Source: an uncultured Marvinbryantia sp.
GTDB lineage: Bacteria; Bacillota; Clostridia; Lachnospirales; Lachnospiraceae
Reading direction: 5' to 3'
NCBI RefSeq assembly: GCF_905201705.1
Contig: NZ_CAJKOX010000021.1
Location: 7,597 to 71,596, forward strand
Length of the DNA stretch: 64,000 nt
Shown: piece after piece, positions 1-8,252 of the stretch
Numbering within the stretch: position 1 is the first letter of the stretch
Layout of the letters: every line of letters starts with the position of its first letter
Position numbers and translations under genes: made by a program
The notes under the pieces: model-generated
Databases searched by the model: none
Told to the model about the DNA's origin: nothing
The model's input: only the letters and a program-made list of their open reading frames with translations

Positions 1-396
1 CCCCGCATGCGGAGCGAAAATCAGATACCAGATAACAGATGCCGGAGCGGCTGCGATAACCAGGGGTATCGTATACATCGTCTCATAAATGCGGCTTCCC
101 CTTCGATGCTCAGTGGCCGCCAATGCTAAAACCATTCCAATCAGAAAAGCTGGAATTCCGACCATCAACGCAAAGCGAAAAGTCCGCAAAATTGTACTCC
201 GAAACTCTTCCGAGGTCAGAATACGTATATAGTTTCGAAATCCTACAAACTTAATTGGATTTCCGACTGCATCCGTTAATGTCAGTGAGGTATAAATATT
301 TTTAAAAAACGGGAGAAAAACAAATCCTCCGAAAATGACTGCACTGGGAAGTAATAGTAAATAAGGTGTCCATTCCCACTTCTTTTTTCTGCTCAT
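1..396 (-). CDS. Sugar ABC transporter permease, MalF/UgpA type (N-terminal part)
   Basis: Inner-membrane subunit of a binding-protein-dependent carbohydrate importer. Only the first 132 codons are present; the rest lies beyond the left edge. The protein begins MSRKKKWEWTPYLLLLPSAV, a short basic N-terminus running into a first membrane helix (about residues 10-35). An extracytoplasmic stretch with FVGFRNYIRIL follows, then a second helix near residues 70-95, the usual layout of MalF/UgpA-like permeases. The start is set by an AAGGAG ribosome-binding site about 10 nt upstream. It follows the aldolase gene by 29 nt, so the two are probably one operon that imports and degrades a sugar or sugar acid. 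The substrate cannot be told from this fragment. Confidence 0.85.
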   Translation of the reverse strand, partial: MSRKKKWEWTPYLLLLPSAVIFGGFVFLPFFKNIYTSLTLTDAVGNPIKFVGFRNYIRILTSEEFRSTILRTFRFALMVGIPAFLIGMVLALAATEHRRGSRIYETMYTIPLVIAAAPASVIWYLIFAPHAG

Positions 397-425
397 TTTC
401 CGCCTTCTCCTTTCCCAAAAATGCT

Positions 426-1205
426 TTACCTGCCGCTCTGCTGGACATGCTGGATATTATTTAGCGTCTTTACTGCCATCTCTGACAGAAACAGATGGTC
501 CGTCCCCGCAGAAATTATATTGATCCCCCTGTCGTGCCAATACTGTATCGTTGCAATGTCACAGGCTCCTGTCGATACTCCGATACTCTTTCCATTCTCC
601 TTCAGGATATGGATCGCTTCATCAATCAGCGCTGTTGTTCGTTTTCCAAAAACATTGTTTATTTCCCCAATCGAACCCGAAAGGTCACACGGACCGAATA
701 TATACGCATCAATATATGGATTTTTTACAATCTCCGAAAGGTTCTTCACAGCAGTTGCCGTCTCAATCTGGATGCACCGGCAAATTTCCCAGCTTTTTTT
801 CTGTATGTACTCATCATTATTTTCCTGCCCATAATAAACTGCGCGAATCGGTCCGAAACCCCTGATCCCATAGGGCGGATAAAGGCAGCTTTTCATAGCA
901 AACTCTGCTTCTTCTGCTGTATTAATCATCGGAAATATAATGCCAGTCGGACCCATTTCCAGTACACGCTTTGCCATAATGCGATCATTCCACGGAATAC
1001 GTACCAATGTGCTCGTACCACCTGCCCGCGCTGCTATCAGATGATTCTGCAATATTTGATAGTCGATCGCAGTATGCTCTGTATCTATCCATAAAAAATC
1101 AAAGCCCACATTCGATAAAAGTTCACTGATACAGGCATCGCCCAGACTGACATGGACTCCTGCGATCGGCTCACATTTTTGCATCTTCTCTTTCAAAATT
1201 CCCAT
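426..1205 (-). CDS. HpcH/HpaI-family aldolase (2-keto-3-deoxy-sugar-acid aldolase like)
   Basis: Class II, metal-dependent aldolase of the HpcH/HpaI family, 259 aa, close to the usual 250-270. These enzymes split 2-keto-3-deoxy acids such as 2-keto-3-deoxyglucarate into pyruvate and an aldehyde. Seen: WIDTEH near residue 40 (active-site His loop), LVRIPWND with the substrate-binding Arg, GPTGIIFPMINTAEEA, and the two metal-ligand regions ETATAV (Glu) and FGPCDLSGSIG (Asp). The start at 1205 is preferred because GGAGG lies 9 nt upstream. An in-frame upstream start at 1244 has no such site and would add a basic tail unlike the family. The sugar permease gene follows directly. The exact substrate is not determinable. 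Confidence 0.87.
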   Translation of the reverse strand: MGILKEKMQKCEPIAGVHVSLGDACISELLSNVGFDFLWIDTEHTAIDYQILQNHLIAARAGGTSTLVRIPWNDRIMAKRVLEMGPTGIIFPMINTAEEAEFAMKSCLYPPYGIRGFGPIRAVYYGQENNDEYIQKKSWEICRCIQIETATAVKNLSEIVKNPYIDAYIFGPCDLSGSIGEINNVFGKRTTALIDEAIHILKENGKSIGVSTGACDIATIQYWHDRGINIISAGTDHLFLSEMAVKTLNNIQHVQQSGR

Positions 1206-1264
1206 ACCCCTCTTCCTCCCTCTCTTTATCTTGTTCACTCGCACTGCTGTCGTGCTGTACTACA

Positions 1265-1293
1265 ACTATACAACCTTACCATTCAAATGTCAA
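1265..1293 (-). promoter_or_regulatory. Predicted SigA promoter of the aldolase-permease operon
   Basis: Minus strand TTGACA (1288-1293), 17-bp spacer, TATAGT (1265-1270), about 60 bp upstream of the aldolase start codon. Confidence 0.6.
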
Positions 1294-1365
1294 TACAAAT
1301 TATCTGTCACAGGTATTTTTGCCTTTTTCAACAGTTTTATCTTCATTTATTTGTCTGTTATGCAC

Positions 1366-1392
1366 AAAAAAAAGAGCCGCCGAAGCGACTCT
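1366..1392 (-). terminator. Intrinsic terminator after the NlpC/P60 gene
   Basis: On the minus strand an 8-bp stem (AGAGTCGC / GCGGCTCT, with GU pairs) with a TTCG tetraloop is followed by eight T. It lies 24 nt after the stop codon of the hydrolase. Confidence 0.85.
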
Positions 1393-1415
1393 TCTCTTAA
1401 ACCCCCGCTATGTAA

Positions 1416-2855
1416 TTACCAGTATCTTCTCGCACAGTACGGCGTGTTGTAGTCGTAGCTGGAAATAATAATACCTGTCTCCTCCGTGCTGGCATGGACG
1501 ACCTGACCGCCGCCGATATAAAGGGCAACGTGTCCGACGTATCCACCGTCTGCATAGAACACCAGATCTCCCGGCTGGAGGTTGCTCATGTCAACCGCCG
1601 TGCCGCCGTAAGACTGGTCTGCAGCAGTTCTGGAAATATAGATTCCGAAGTTTGCCATGACAGACTGGGTAAATCCGGAACAATCTGCGCCGTTCGTCAG
1701 GCTGGTACCGCCGTAAACATACGGATTGCCAACAAACTGTACGGCATAATTTGCAATCTGCTGACCCAGATCTGAATAGCCCGGATCTACGTATTCAGGC
1801 TCCGTTTCCACATACTCCGGTTCCGTTTCCACGTACTCCGGTTCTGTCTCCACGTACTCCGGTTCTGTCTCCACGTACTCCGGTTCCGTGTACGGCGCTT
1901 CGGTCTCCACGTACTCCGGCTCTGTATACGGTGCCTCCGTCTCCACGTATTCCGGTTCGGTTTCTACGTATTCCGGCTCTGTGTACGGCGTTTCCGTCTC
2001 AACATACTCCGGTTCCGTATACGGCGCTTCTGTCTCAACATATTCCGGCTCCTGGTACTGCGCCTCTGTCTCAACATACTCCGGCTCTGTGTACGGCGCT
2101 TCTGTCTCAACATACTCCGGCTCCTGATACTGCGCCTCTGTCTCAACATACTCCGGATTGCCCGCTGGCGCCTCTGTCTGAGGCTCTGTATATACCGGCT
2201 CCGTCTGAGACGTCGTATCTGTTGTACCAGCTGCTCCGGTCGTGTCCGATGCACCTGCTGTATTCGTGTCCTGGATGCTTGCCAGTCTGTCCTGCTCCTC
2301 CTCCAGCGTCACTGCAACCGGATAATACGTCTTATAATCTACATAATATGCATTGACGTATCCATAGGTATCGCTGTTTATTGCAACCGTCATCCAGTCG
2401 CCGTTCCAGTCAACCACCTCAAGCTCTTCCGACTGCTCCGCCACATCAAGAATCTCCGAATCCTCGCTCGGGGAAGTCCGCACATTCAGCACCTCCGGGT
2501 GCACCTTTGCAACATTATATGCCACCTTTTCCGCGATCGCATCCGCCTCCGCTCCGGTAGCAAAATACTCCGCACTCACATAGCCCGACGCATTGCCGGA
2601 CGTGATCTGATACCAGTCACCCTCTTTGCCGACGATCGTCGCTGCGCAGTTGTTGTAAATCTTTCCGGTGACCTCACTGTCCGCATCCGCGCTGCTGCGG
2701 ATGTTCACATAGCTGTCACACTGAGCAAATGCGATCGTTCCGATCTCCCCCGCACTTGCTTCGCCCTCTTCCGCGAAGACAGGAGTGCCCGCCCATGAAA
2801 AAGCCATATTCGCAGACATGACAAAGGCTGTGATCCTTACCAGTTTGTTTTTCAT
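1416..2855 (-). CDS. Secreted cell-wall hydrolase: signal peptide, two SH3b, repeat linker, NlpC/P60
   Basis: Exported peptidoglycan endopeptidase, 479 aa. A signal peptide (about 1-29, ending PVFAEE) is followed by two bacterial SH3 domains (about 40-98 and 110-180; motif VNIRSSADADSEVTGKI in the first) that should bind wall. Next comes a long acidic linker (about 220-360) built from EPEYVETE and EAPYTEPE units, then a C-terminal NlpC/P60 domain (about 365-479). The catalytic Cys is in GADCSGF (residue about 392) and the His in GHVALYIGG (about 442), so the active site looks intact. NlpC/P60 domains cut D-gamma-Glu to diamino-acid bonds in stem peptides. The start has AAGGAGG 11 nt upstream. 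It is monocistronic, with its own promoter, a WalR-like box and a terminator. Confidence 0.93.
   Translation of the reverse strand: MKNKLVRITAFVMSANMAFSWAGTPVFAEEGEASAGEIGTIAFAQCDSYVNIRSSADADSEVTGKIYNNCAATIVGKEGDWYQITSGNASGYVSAEYFATGAEADAIAEKVAYNVAKVHPEVLNVRTSPSEDSEILDVAEQSEELEVVDWNGDWMTVAINSDTYGYVNAYYVDYKTYYPVAVTLEEEQDRLASIQDTNTAGASDTTGAAGTTDTTSQTEPVYTEPQTEAPAGNPEYVETEAQYQEPEYVETEAPYTEPEYVETEAQYQEPEYVETEAPYTEPEYVETETPYTEPEYVETEPEYVETEAPYTEPEYVETEAPYTEPEYVETEPEYVETEPEYVETEPEYVETEPEYVDPGYSDLGQQIANYAVQFVGNPYVYGGTSLTNGADCSGFTQSVMANFGIYISRTAADQSYGGTAVDMSNLQPGDLVFYADGGYVGHVALYIGGGQVVHASTEETGIIISSYDYNTPYCARRYW
1790..2170 (-). repeat. In-frame repeats encoding the EPEYVET / EAPYTEPE linker
   Basis: Degenerate units of about 18 and 36 bp (recurring TACTCCGG on the plus strand) encode the acidic, Tyr-Pro-rich spacer between the SH3 and NlpC/P60 domains. 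Copy number could vary between strains. Confidence 0.85.
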
Positions 2856-2903
2856 TGCTCACGCAACCTCCTTATCCTTGTTTGTAAATCATTTTTTCAA
2901 ATC

Positions 2904-2920
2904 TGTTACATAATTGTTAC
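2904..2920 (+). promoter_or_regulatory. Candidate WalR (YycF) box
   Basis: The plus strand reads TGTTAC, 5 nt, TGTTAC, an exact match to the published WalR consensus TGTWAH-N5-TGTWAH. It lies between the -10 box and the start codon of the NlpC/P60 gene, a class of gene that WalKR controls in Bacillus and Staphylococcus. A position downstream of the promoter would suit repression. Prediction only. Confidence 0.45.
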
Positions 2921-2935
2921 AAATTCGTTGTTTGG

Positions 2936-2964
2936 ATTATAAGACAATCAGATCGCGCAGTCAA
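2936..2964 (-). promoter_or_regulatory. Predicted SigA promoter of the NlpC/P60 gene
   Basis: Minus strand TTGACT (2959-2964), 17-bp spacer, perfect TATAAT (2936-2941), about 80 bp before the start codon. Confidence 0.65.
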
Positions 2965-3066
2965 TGTCATTTGGAAAAGCTTAATGAATCTTAAGGTTTG
3001 CTTAAATTTTCGGACACAATCTCTTCACCGGAAAAACACACTTTTTCCAAAAGCATCCATTTTTCG

Positions 3067-3091
3067 CAAAAAAGGCGGCAAAACTGCCGCC
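3067..3091 (-). terminator. Intrinsic terminator of the deo operon
   Basis: Stem GGCGGCA / TGCCGCC with an AAAC-type loop, followed on the minus strand by a run of T, 17 nt after the deoC stop codon. Confidence 0.85.
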
Positions 3092-3107
3092 CTTCTCTGT
3101 GTTCGTT

Positions 3108-3773
3108 TTAGTATTCTCCCGCCTGCTGCTTCTTGATCAGGCTGATCGCGGAGCTGGTGCCGATACGCGCGCAGCCCTCGTTAATAAAGGCTTCCAGATC
3201 CGCAACGCTCTTTACGCCGCCCGCCGCCTTCATGCGCACCTTCGGACCGATGTTTGCCTTAAAAAGCTTAATATCCTCCAGCGTTGCGCCGCCGGTGCCG
3301 AAGCCGGTAGAAGTTTTGATGAAATCTGCCCCGGCGTTTGTCACCGCCTTACAGAGCGCGATTTTTTCCTCCTCCGTCAGATAGCAGGTCTCAATGATAA
3401 CCTTCAGGATCTTATCGCCGGTCTCCTTCTTCAGCGTAGCAATTTCCTGCTCCACCTTGTCGATATCGCCGTTTTTCACATCAGAGATATTGATGACCAT
3501 ATCAATCTCGTTTGCGCCGTCTGCAAGCGCCTGGCGCACCTCCGCCACCTTGGCAGCCGTCACGCTGTAGCCGAGCGGAAAGCCGACCACCGTGCAGATA
3601 TTGATCTTATCGCCGTAGGCGTCATGTACGCGCTTAATATAACAGGGCGGGATGCAGACCGACGCCGTGTGAAATTCTATGGATTCCTCGCACAGCTTTT
3701 TGATATCCTCCCAAGTGGCAAACGCTTTAAGCTGCGTGTGATCCACATAGGTCAACATTTCTTTTGCTTCCAT
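3108..3773 (-). CDS. deoC: Deoxyribose-phosphate aldolase
   Basis: Cytoplasmic class I aldolase that splits 2-deoxyribose 5-phosphate into acetaldehyde and glyceraldehyde 3-phosphate, the last step of deoxynucleoside catabolism. It has 221 aa, the usual length. Seen: the Schiff-base Lys in FIKTSTGF (about K153), the second active-site Lys in KAAGGVKS (about K182) and the Asp in EIDMVINI (about D91). An AAGGAG site precedes the ATG. It is the last gene of the operon kinase-like, deoB, pdp, deoC and is followed at once by a terminator. The product of deoB is its substrate, so the operon is a complete route from deoxynucleosides to central metabolism. Confidence 0.97.
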   Translation of the reverse strand: MEAKEMLTYVDHTQLKAFATWEDIKKLCEESIEFHTASVCIPPCYIKRVHDAYGDKINICTVVGFPLGYSVTAAKVAEVRQALADGANEIDMVINISDVKNGDIDKVEQEIATLKKETGDKILKVIIETCYLTEEEKIALCKAVTNAGADFIKTSTGFGTGGATLEDIKLFKANIGPKVRMKAAGGVKSVADLEAFINEGCARIGTSSAISLIKKQQAGEY

Positions 3774-3821
3774 GATTTTTCTCTCCTTCTTATTATATTC
3801 AAATTTGTAACTCCTCTGTTA

Positions 3822-5144
3822 CTAATAATTCTCCACATTTCCTTTTTCTACTCTTGCCAGTACCAGCGGTCCCTCCTTCGGGCAGGTATCCGCGATCGTG
3901 ACTGCCTCCTGGTAACGCTTTTTTGCTGCCGCAAACAGCTCCTCCTTCGACGCATAGAGCTTTGCGATCACCTCGCCCTTCTTTACGGCGTCTCCGGTCT
4001 TTTTCACCAGAAGAATACCGGCCGCCGGATCGATCACGCTGTCCACCGTCTCGCGTCCCGCGCCGAGCATGGACGACGCGATGCCAATACTCTCCGCATT
4101 CATGTGGGCAATATAGCCGTCCGCCTGCGCTGCAACCTCGCAGCAGTACGGCGCCTGTGCAAAGAGACTGGTGTCGTATACGTACCGCGGATCGCCGCCC
4201 TGCGCCTCCACCATCGCCGCCAGACGCTCAAGCGCTCTTCCGCTGTCGATCGCCTCCTGCGCCTTTACGCGGCATTCCGAAAGCGTTCCCTGCTGTGCAA
4301 GGTACAGCATATTGGAGGCAAGCGCCAGGCAAACCTCTTTCAGGTCCGCGGGACCGCCTCCCTTCAACACTTCGACCGATTCAGCAACCTCCATCGCATT
4401 TCCAATTGCAAAACCGAGCGGAGTATCCATATCGGTGATCAGCGCAGCCGTTTTCTTTCCTGCCGCCTCGCCAATTGCCGTCATTTTCAGCGCCAACTCG
4501 ATCGCGTCCTCTTTCTTTTTCATAAACGCGCCGCTTCCGGCCGTCACATCCAGCAGGATCGCATCGTTGCCCGCCGCCAGCTTTTTGCCCATAATAGACA
4601 CTGCGATCAGCGGAATGCTGTCCACCGTCGCCGTCACGTCACGCAGCGCGTAAAGCTTTTTGTCCGCCGGCGTCAGGTTGCCCGACTGTCCGATCACCGC
4701 GATGCCCGTTTTATTTACCACTGCAAAAAATTCCTCACGGTCGAGGTCGGTGCGCAGCCCCGGAATACTTTCCATCTTATCGACGGTTCCGCCAGTGTGA
4801 CCAAGCCCTCTGCCGGACATCTTCGCCACCTTCACGCCGCACGCCGCCACGATTGGAGCGATAACGAGCGTCGTCTTGTCACCGACACCGCCGGTTGAAT
4901 GTTTATCCACCTTTACGCCCTCGATCGGCGACAGATCGACCATATCTCCGGAATGCGCCACCGCGTCCGTCATGATCCAGGTCTCCTGGTCACTCATTCC
5001 GCGGAAATAAATCGCCATCAGCATCGCCGACATCTGGTAATCCGGGATATCCCCGGAAACATAACCGGAAATAAGCCAGCGGATCTCCGCCTCGGACAGC
5101 TCGCCGCCGTTGCGCTTCTTTTCGATTAAATCGTACATTCTCAT
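3822..5144 (-). CDS. pdp: Pyrimidine-nucleoside phosphorylase
   Basis: Phosphorolysis of thymidine, deoxyuridine and uridine to the free base and (deoxy)ribose 1-phosphate. The family's usual 430-440 aa (here 440). Seen: the N-terminal helical domain, the phosphate-binding KHSTGGVGDKTTL (about residues 80-93), KMSGRGLGHTGGTVDK (about 108-123) and SGNLTPADKKLYALRD. The last two are hallmarks of the thymidine/pyrimidine phosphorylase family. The C-terminal part has the biotinyl-like domain typical of the family (ILLVKKTGDAVKKGEVIAKL). The ATG at 5144 has GGAAGGAG 8 nt upstream. It lies between deoB and deoC. The name deoA (thymidine phosphorylase) is a possible alternative; the Bacillus-type length and setting favour pdp. 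Confidence 0.95.
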   Translation of the reverse strand: MRMYDLIEKKRNGGELSEAEIRWLISGYVSGDIPDYQMSAMLMAIYFRGMSDQETWIMTDAVAHSGDMVDLSPIEGVKVDKHSTGGVGDKTTLVIAPIVAACGVKVAKMSGRGLGHTGGTVDKMESIPGLRTDLDREEFFAVVNKTGIAVIGQSGNLTPADKKLYALRDVTATVDSIPLIAVSIMGKKLAAGNDAILLDVTAGSGAFMKKKEDAIELALKMTAIGEAAGKKTAALITDMDTPLGFAIGNAMEVAESVEVLKGGGPADLKEVCLALASNMLYLAQQGTLSECRVKAQEAIDSGRALERLAAMVEAQGGDPRYVYDTSLFAQAPYCCEVAAQADGYIAHMNAESIGIASSMLGAGRETVDSVIDPAAGILLVKKTGDAVKKGEVIAKLYASKEELFAAAKKRYQEAVTIADTCPKEGPLVLARVEKGNVENY

Positions 5145-5175
5145 ACGCTTATCTCCTTCCGCTTATCCGTCATAA

Positions 5176-6351
5176 TCAGAGCTTCGCAATACGGTCATAA
5201 AAGCTCTCGCCCTTAATATTCCCCTTCAGTCCAAGCATATCCAGCACGGTCGCGCCGATATTCGCGTAGGTATTGCCAGTGCCCAGGTTGACGCCCGCCT
5301 TCACCGCCGCGCCGCACACCATCACCGGGATCTGCTCTCTGGTGTGGTCAGTTCCCGGATAACCCGGATCACAGCCATGATCCGCCGTGATAAACAGCAC
5401 ATCGTCCTCGCGCATCCGCTCCAGGAATGTGCCGAGCTGTTCGTCAAATACGGTCGCCGCCTTCGCGTAGCCTTCGATATCGTTGCGGTGTCCGTAAAGC
5501 ATATCAAAGTCCACCAGATTTACAAAGCAAAGTCCGCGGAAGTCTTCCTTCTGGAATTCCAGCGTTTTTTCCATGCCGTCCACGTTGTTGGTGATAGATA
5601 CGGTGCGCTGGATATTCTTTCCTGCGAAAATATCGAAAATTTTTCCAACGCCAAGGGTATCCATACCGTTCTCCACAATCACATCCATCATCGTCTGTGC
5701 CGGCGGCTCCAGCGAATAATCGTGACGGTGCGGCGTTCTCGTAAAATTACCCGGCGTCCCGACAAACGGCCGCGCGATCACACGTCCCACGCTGTGCTCG
5801 CCCAGCATGATCTCGCGCGCCTTGTGACAGTAATCATATAATGTCTCCAACGGAACCACGTCCTCGTGCGCCGCGATCTGCAGCACGCTGTCCGCCGAGG
5901 TGTAGACGATCAGCTTGCCGGTCTTCATATGTTCTTCCCCGTAATCGGCGATCACCTGCGTGCCGGAATAGGGCTTGTTGCACAAAATCCCGCGCCCGGT
6001 CGCCTTCTCCAGCTCATCAAGCACCTCCTGCGGAAAGCCGTCCGGGTAGGTCGGAAGCGGTTTTTCGGAAATGATCCCGGCAATTTCCCAATGCCCGATA
6101 GTGGTATCCTTGCCGCGCGAAGCCTCTGTCAGCCTGCCGAACGCGCCCGTAAGCGGCGGCTGATTTTCAATTGGTTCCACGCCGTCGATGCAGAAAAGGC
6201 CAAGCTTTTCCATGTTCGGCGTATGGTATTCTTTTGATCTGCGGATCGTTCCGAGCGTATTTGCGCCCTCATCCCCAAAATCCGCTGCATCCGGCGCGTG
6301 CCCGATACCATAGCTGTCAAGCACGATCACAAATACTCTGTTTATATTCAT
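5176..6351 (-). CDS. deoB: Phosphopentomutase
   Basis: Interconverts (deoxy)ribose 1-phosphate and 5-phosphate in the cytoplasm, linking the phosphorylase to DeoC. It is an alkaline-phosphatase-fold, Mn-dependent enzyme of 391 aa, the typical length. Seen: the N-terminal metal site VLDSYGIGHAPD, the phospho-acceptor Thr region GKDTTIGHWE (about residues 80-89), and the C-terminal metal ligands FITADHGCDP and TDHTREQIP. It starts 1 nt after the stop codon of the upstream kinase-like gene, so the two are translationally coupled. pdp follows after 31 nt. Confidence 0.97.
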   Translation of the reverse strand: MNINRVFVIVLDSYGIGHAPDAADFGDEGANTLGTIRRSKEYHTPNMEKLGLFCIDGVEPIENQPPLTGAFGRLTEASRGKDTTIGHWEIAGIISEKPLPTYPDGFPQEVLDELEKATGRGILCNKPYSGTQVIADYGEEHMKTGKLIVYTSADSVLQIAAHEDVVPLETLYDYCHKAREIMLGEHSVGRVIARPFVGTPGNFTRTPHRHDYSLEPPAQTMMDVIVENGMDTLGVGKIFDIFAGKNIQRTVSITNNVDGMEKTLEFQKEDFRGLCFVNLVDFDMLYGHRNDIEGYAKAATVFDEQLGTFLERMREDDVLFITADHGCDPGYPGTDHTREQIPVMVCGAAVKAGVNLGTGNTYANIGATVLDMLGLKGNIKGESFYDRIAKL

Positions 6352-6352
6352 A

Positions 6353-6982
6353 TCATCCCAGCTCCTTAAATCTCACATTAATATATGCCTCAATTGCCTC
6401 CACGCACTTGTCAAAGCCCAGCTTGCTGCTGTCCAGACAAAGATCGTAGTTTCTGGCATCGTTCCACTCGCGTCCGGTATAATAGCGGTAAAAATCGCCG
6501 CGGAATTTATCCGTCTTTGCGATGAATTTTTCCAGCTCCGCCGTGGACATGGAATTGCGCAGCCTTGCCTGCTCCAGGCAGTAATCCTTCGGCGCATGGA
6601 CAAACACGCTCACCACATTTGTCCGGTCCGTCAGCACAAAATCCGCGCAGCGTCCCACGAACGCGCACGGTCCCTTATCCGCAAGGTCGCGGATGACCTT
6701 CGCCTGGTAATTAAACAGATTCTGCGGAGAGGTAAACTCGTCGCTGGACGGCGGCAGAAGCTCCCCGCGGTAAATTTTTTTCGAAATCCCAAACAGGGAA
6801 CCGTTTTTCAGCTTTTCATCCACCTGCGCAAACAAGGCCTCGTTAATTCCGCTCTCATCGGACGCTTTTCTTAAAATATCTCTTCCATAGCAGGGAATGC
6901 CGTTCTTCCTCGCATACATCTCTGCGACCGTTTTTCCTCCGCTGCCATACTGCCTGGCAACTGTTACAATAATGTTGCGCAT
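6353..6982 (-). CDS. Cytidylate-kinase-like family protein, first gene of the deo operon
   Basis: P-loop kinase-like protein of 209 aa belonging to the 'cytidylate kinase-like' family, which resembles Cmk but lacks its CMP-binding insert. Seen: Walker A variant ARQYGSGGKTVAE near residue 8, CAFVGRCADFVL in the middle, the lid-like stretch LEQARLRNSMSTAELEKF, and a C-terminal YDLCLDSSKLGFDKC, close to the NYDLSVNSSRLG of the two paralogues at 34-35.5 kb. The substrate is not established for the family; coupling to deoB suggests a nucleotide or nucleoside. The start has a GGAGGG site. It is transcribed from the promoter at 7017-7045. Confidence 0.85.
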   Translation of the reverse strand: MRNIIVTVARQYGSGGKTVAEMYARKNGIPCYGRDILRKASDESGINEALFAQVDEKLKNGSLFGISKKIYRGELLPPSSDEFTSPQNLFNYQAKVIRDLADKGPCAFVGRCADFVLTDRTNVVSVFVHAPKDYCLEQARLRNSMSTAELEKFIAKTDKFRGDFYRYYTGREWNDARNYDLCLDSSKLGFDKCVEAIEAYINVRFKELG

Positions 6983-7016
6983 AATATCCCTCCTTTAGTC
7001 ACTTTTTTCTATGTTC

Positions 7017-7045
7017 AGTATAACCTATGTTTGCCGACTTCGCAA
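7017..7045 (-). promoter_or_regulatory. Predicted SigA promoter of the deo operon
   Basis: Minus strand TTGCGA (7040-7045), 17-bp spacer, TATACT (7017-7022), about 35 bp upstream of the first gene. No DeoR-type operator was recognised. Confidence 0.55.
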
Positions 7046-7157
7046 CAAATAAAAACGACAGATCTGCAAAGCCCTGGACCAATAGAGAAAGTATCCTGCA
7101 TATTGGATCGTACGCTTTTCTGCCGGATCAGAATTCTCTCAATACATAAGCAGGCGT

Positions 7158-7197
7158 AAAAAACGACCGGCGGCAGGAACATTTTCCCGCCGCCGGT
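7158..7197 (-). terminator. Intrinsic terminator of the pilus operon
   Basis: A 9-bp GC-rich stem (ACCGGCGGC / GCCGCCGGT, 7166-7174 and 7189-7197) is followed on the minus strand by six T. A second inverted repeat (GTCCGAC / GTCGGAC, 7196-7215) shares two bases with it and could compete for folding. The rest of 7046-7295 shows nothing else recognisable. Confidence 0.8.
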
Positions 7198-7295
7198 CCG
7201 ACAGCTCCGTCGGACAAACAAAGGTAAAATCCGCCGGAAGTTTTTTCATGATATGTATATTTGCGAGCCTATTACTGTTCTCTCGAGGCTGACTG

Positions 7296-8252
7296 TTACA
7301 CACTGGATACGACATGAAGCCCGTCTTTTTCTTTTACCACCTCGAAGACGAGCGGATTCTGCTCTGCCCACGCGGCGTCCGCCTGCGCTTTTTCATTCCA
7401 CTGGCGGTAGCTTTTCACAAAGCCGCCGTGAATCAACTCCTCCGCCTCCAGACGCGCCTGCACCGCCTCGTCGAATGTCTTATATCTTCCCAGATAGAAG
7501 CGGCGTCCCTTGAAGCCGATATTTACCCGGTAGCCGCCACGCGCGGTCCTGTTCACGCCGCGGAAGCCGCTGGTATTGTCGCTGCGGTATTTCCGCTTTT
7601 CCAGCCATTCGATGCAGGTGCCGTCCACCCGCGTCAGACGATCCCGGATGCCGTCCTGCACCTCCCGGCGCAGACAGCCGCAGCTTTTCTGCGTGCCGCT
7701 GAGGAGGGCATCCCGCGTAACTTCCACTTCTCTTCCGCAGTCACAGCGGCAGTGCCAGTACACCGACGACTTTTTGCTTTTTTCCTTCGTAGGCGCCAGC
7801 GCCACCAGCCGTCCGAACCGCTGGCCGGCAAGATCATCCTTCATATGGTGCATCCAGAGATTTTCGCAGCCGCAGCTCGTTGCCTTTCCAGATTTTAAGC
7901 TGTGCGACGATACGATTTTCGTATTGCCGCAGTCGCACCGGCAGTTCCAGTACATATGCCCGCGGCGGCTCTCCGCGCGCGACTGTACCGTCAGATGTCC
8001 GAACTGCTGGCCGGTAAGGTCGGCGGCAGTGTTCCTGCCCCGTGAAGAATTTTTCGAGATACAGCCGCAGTCCGTTGTCGTCCCCCGCTGCAGGTACTTT
8101 GTGTTCGCCAGCGTCTCCTGCCCGCAGTCGCAGCGGCAGCGCCAGACCACGTAGCCGCAGAATCTCTCCGGCGTCTTTTCCAGCACGGTCAGATGACCGA
8201 ACCGCTGTCCAACCAGATTTTTACTCTTTCCCGCCATAATTCTTACCGCCAT
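7296..8252 (-). CDS. Protein with three Cys-rich zinc-ribbon-like repeats and a C-terminal AP2 DNA-binding domain
   Basis: Probable DNA-binding protein, 318 aa. Three repeats of about 65 aa each begin with (L)xGQRFGxLxV or GQQFGHLTV, carry WxCRCDCG and end in (D/S)CGC (about residues 10-65, 75-130, 140-200). The pattern CxCxCG...CGC would suit zinc binding. The C-terminal part (about 225-285) is an AP2-like domain: SGFRGVNRTARGGYRVNI, then RFYLGRYKTFDEAV. In bacteria such modules occur in phage and homing-endonuclease-related proteins. It overlaps the basal pilin gene by 32 nt and lies inside the pilus transcription unit, just before the terminator. An alternative start is ATG at 8237. No nuclease motif was recognised, so its role (regulator, or a passenger) is open. 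Confidence 0.75.
   Translation of the reverse strand: MAVRIMAGKSKNLVGQRFGHLTVLEKTPERFCGYVVWRCRCDCGQETLANTKYLQRGTTTDCGCISKNSSRGRNTAADLTGQQFGHLTVQSRAESRRGHMYWNCRCDCGNTKIVSSHSLKSGKATSCGCENLWMHHMKDDLAGQRFGRLVALAPTKEKSKKSSVYWHCRCDCGREVEVTRDALLSGTQKSCGCLRREVQDGIRDRLTRVDGTCIEWLEKRKYRSDNTSGFRGVNRTARGGYRVNIGFKGRRFYLGRYKTFDEAVQARLEAEELIHGGFVKSYRQWNEKAQADAAWAEQNPLVFEVVKEKDGLHVVSSV

Noticed and set aside
3099..4898. A 599-codon plus-strand open frame across deoC and pdp
   Set aside because: Arg/His-rich antisense translation over two clear enzyme genes.
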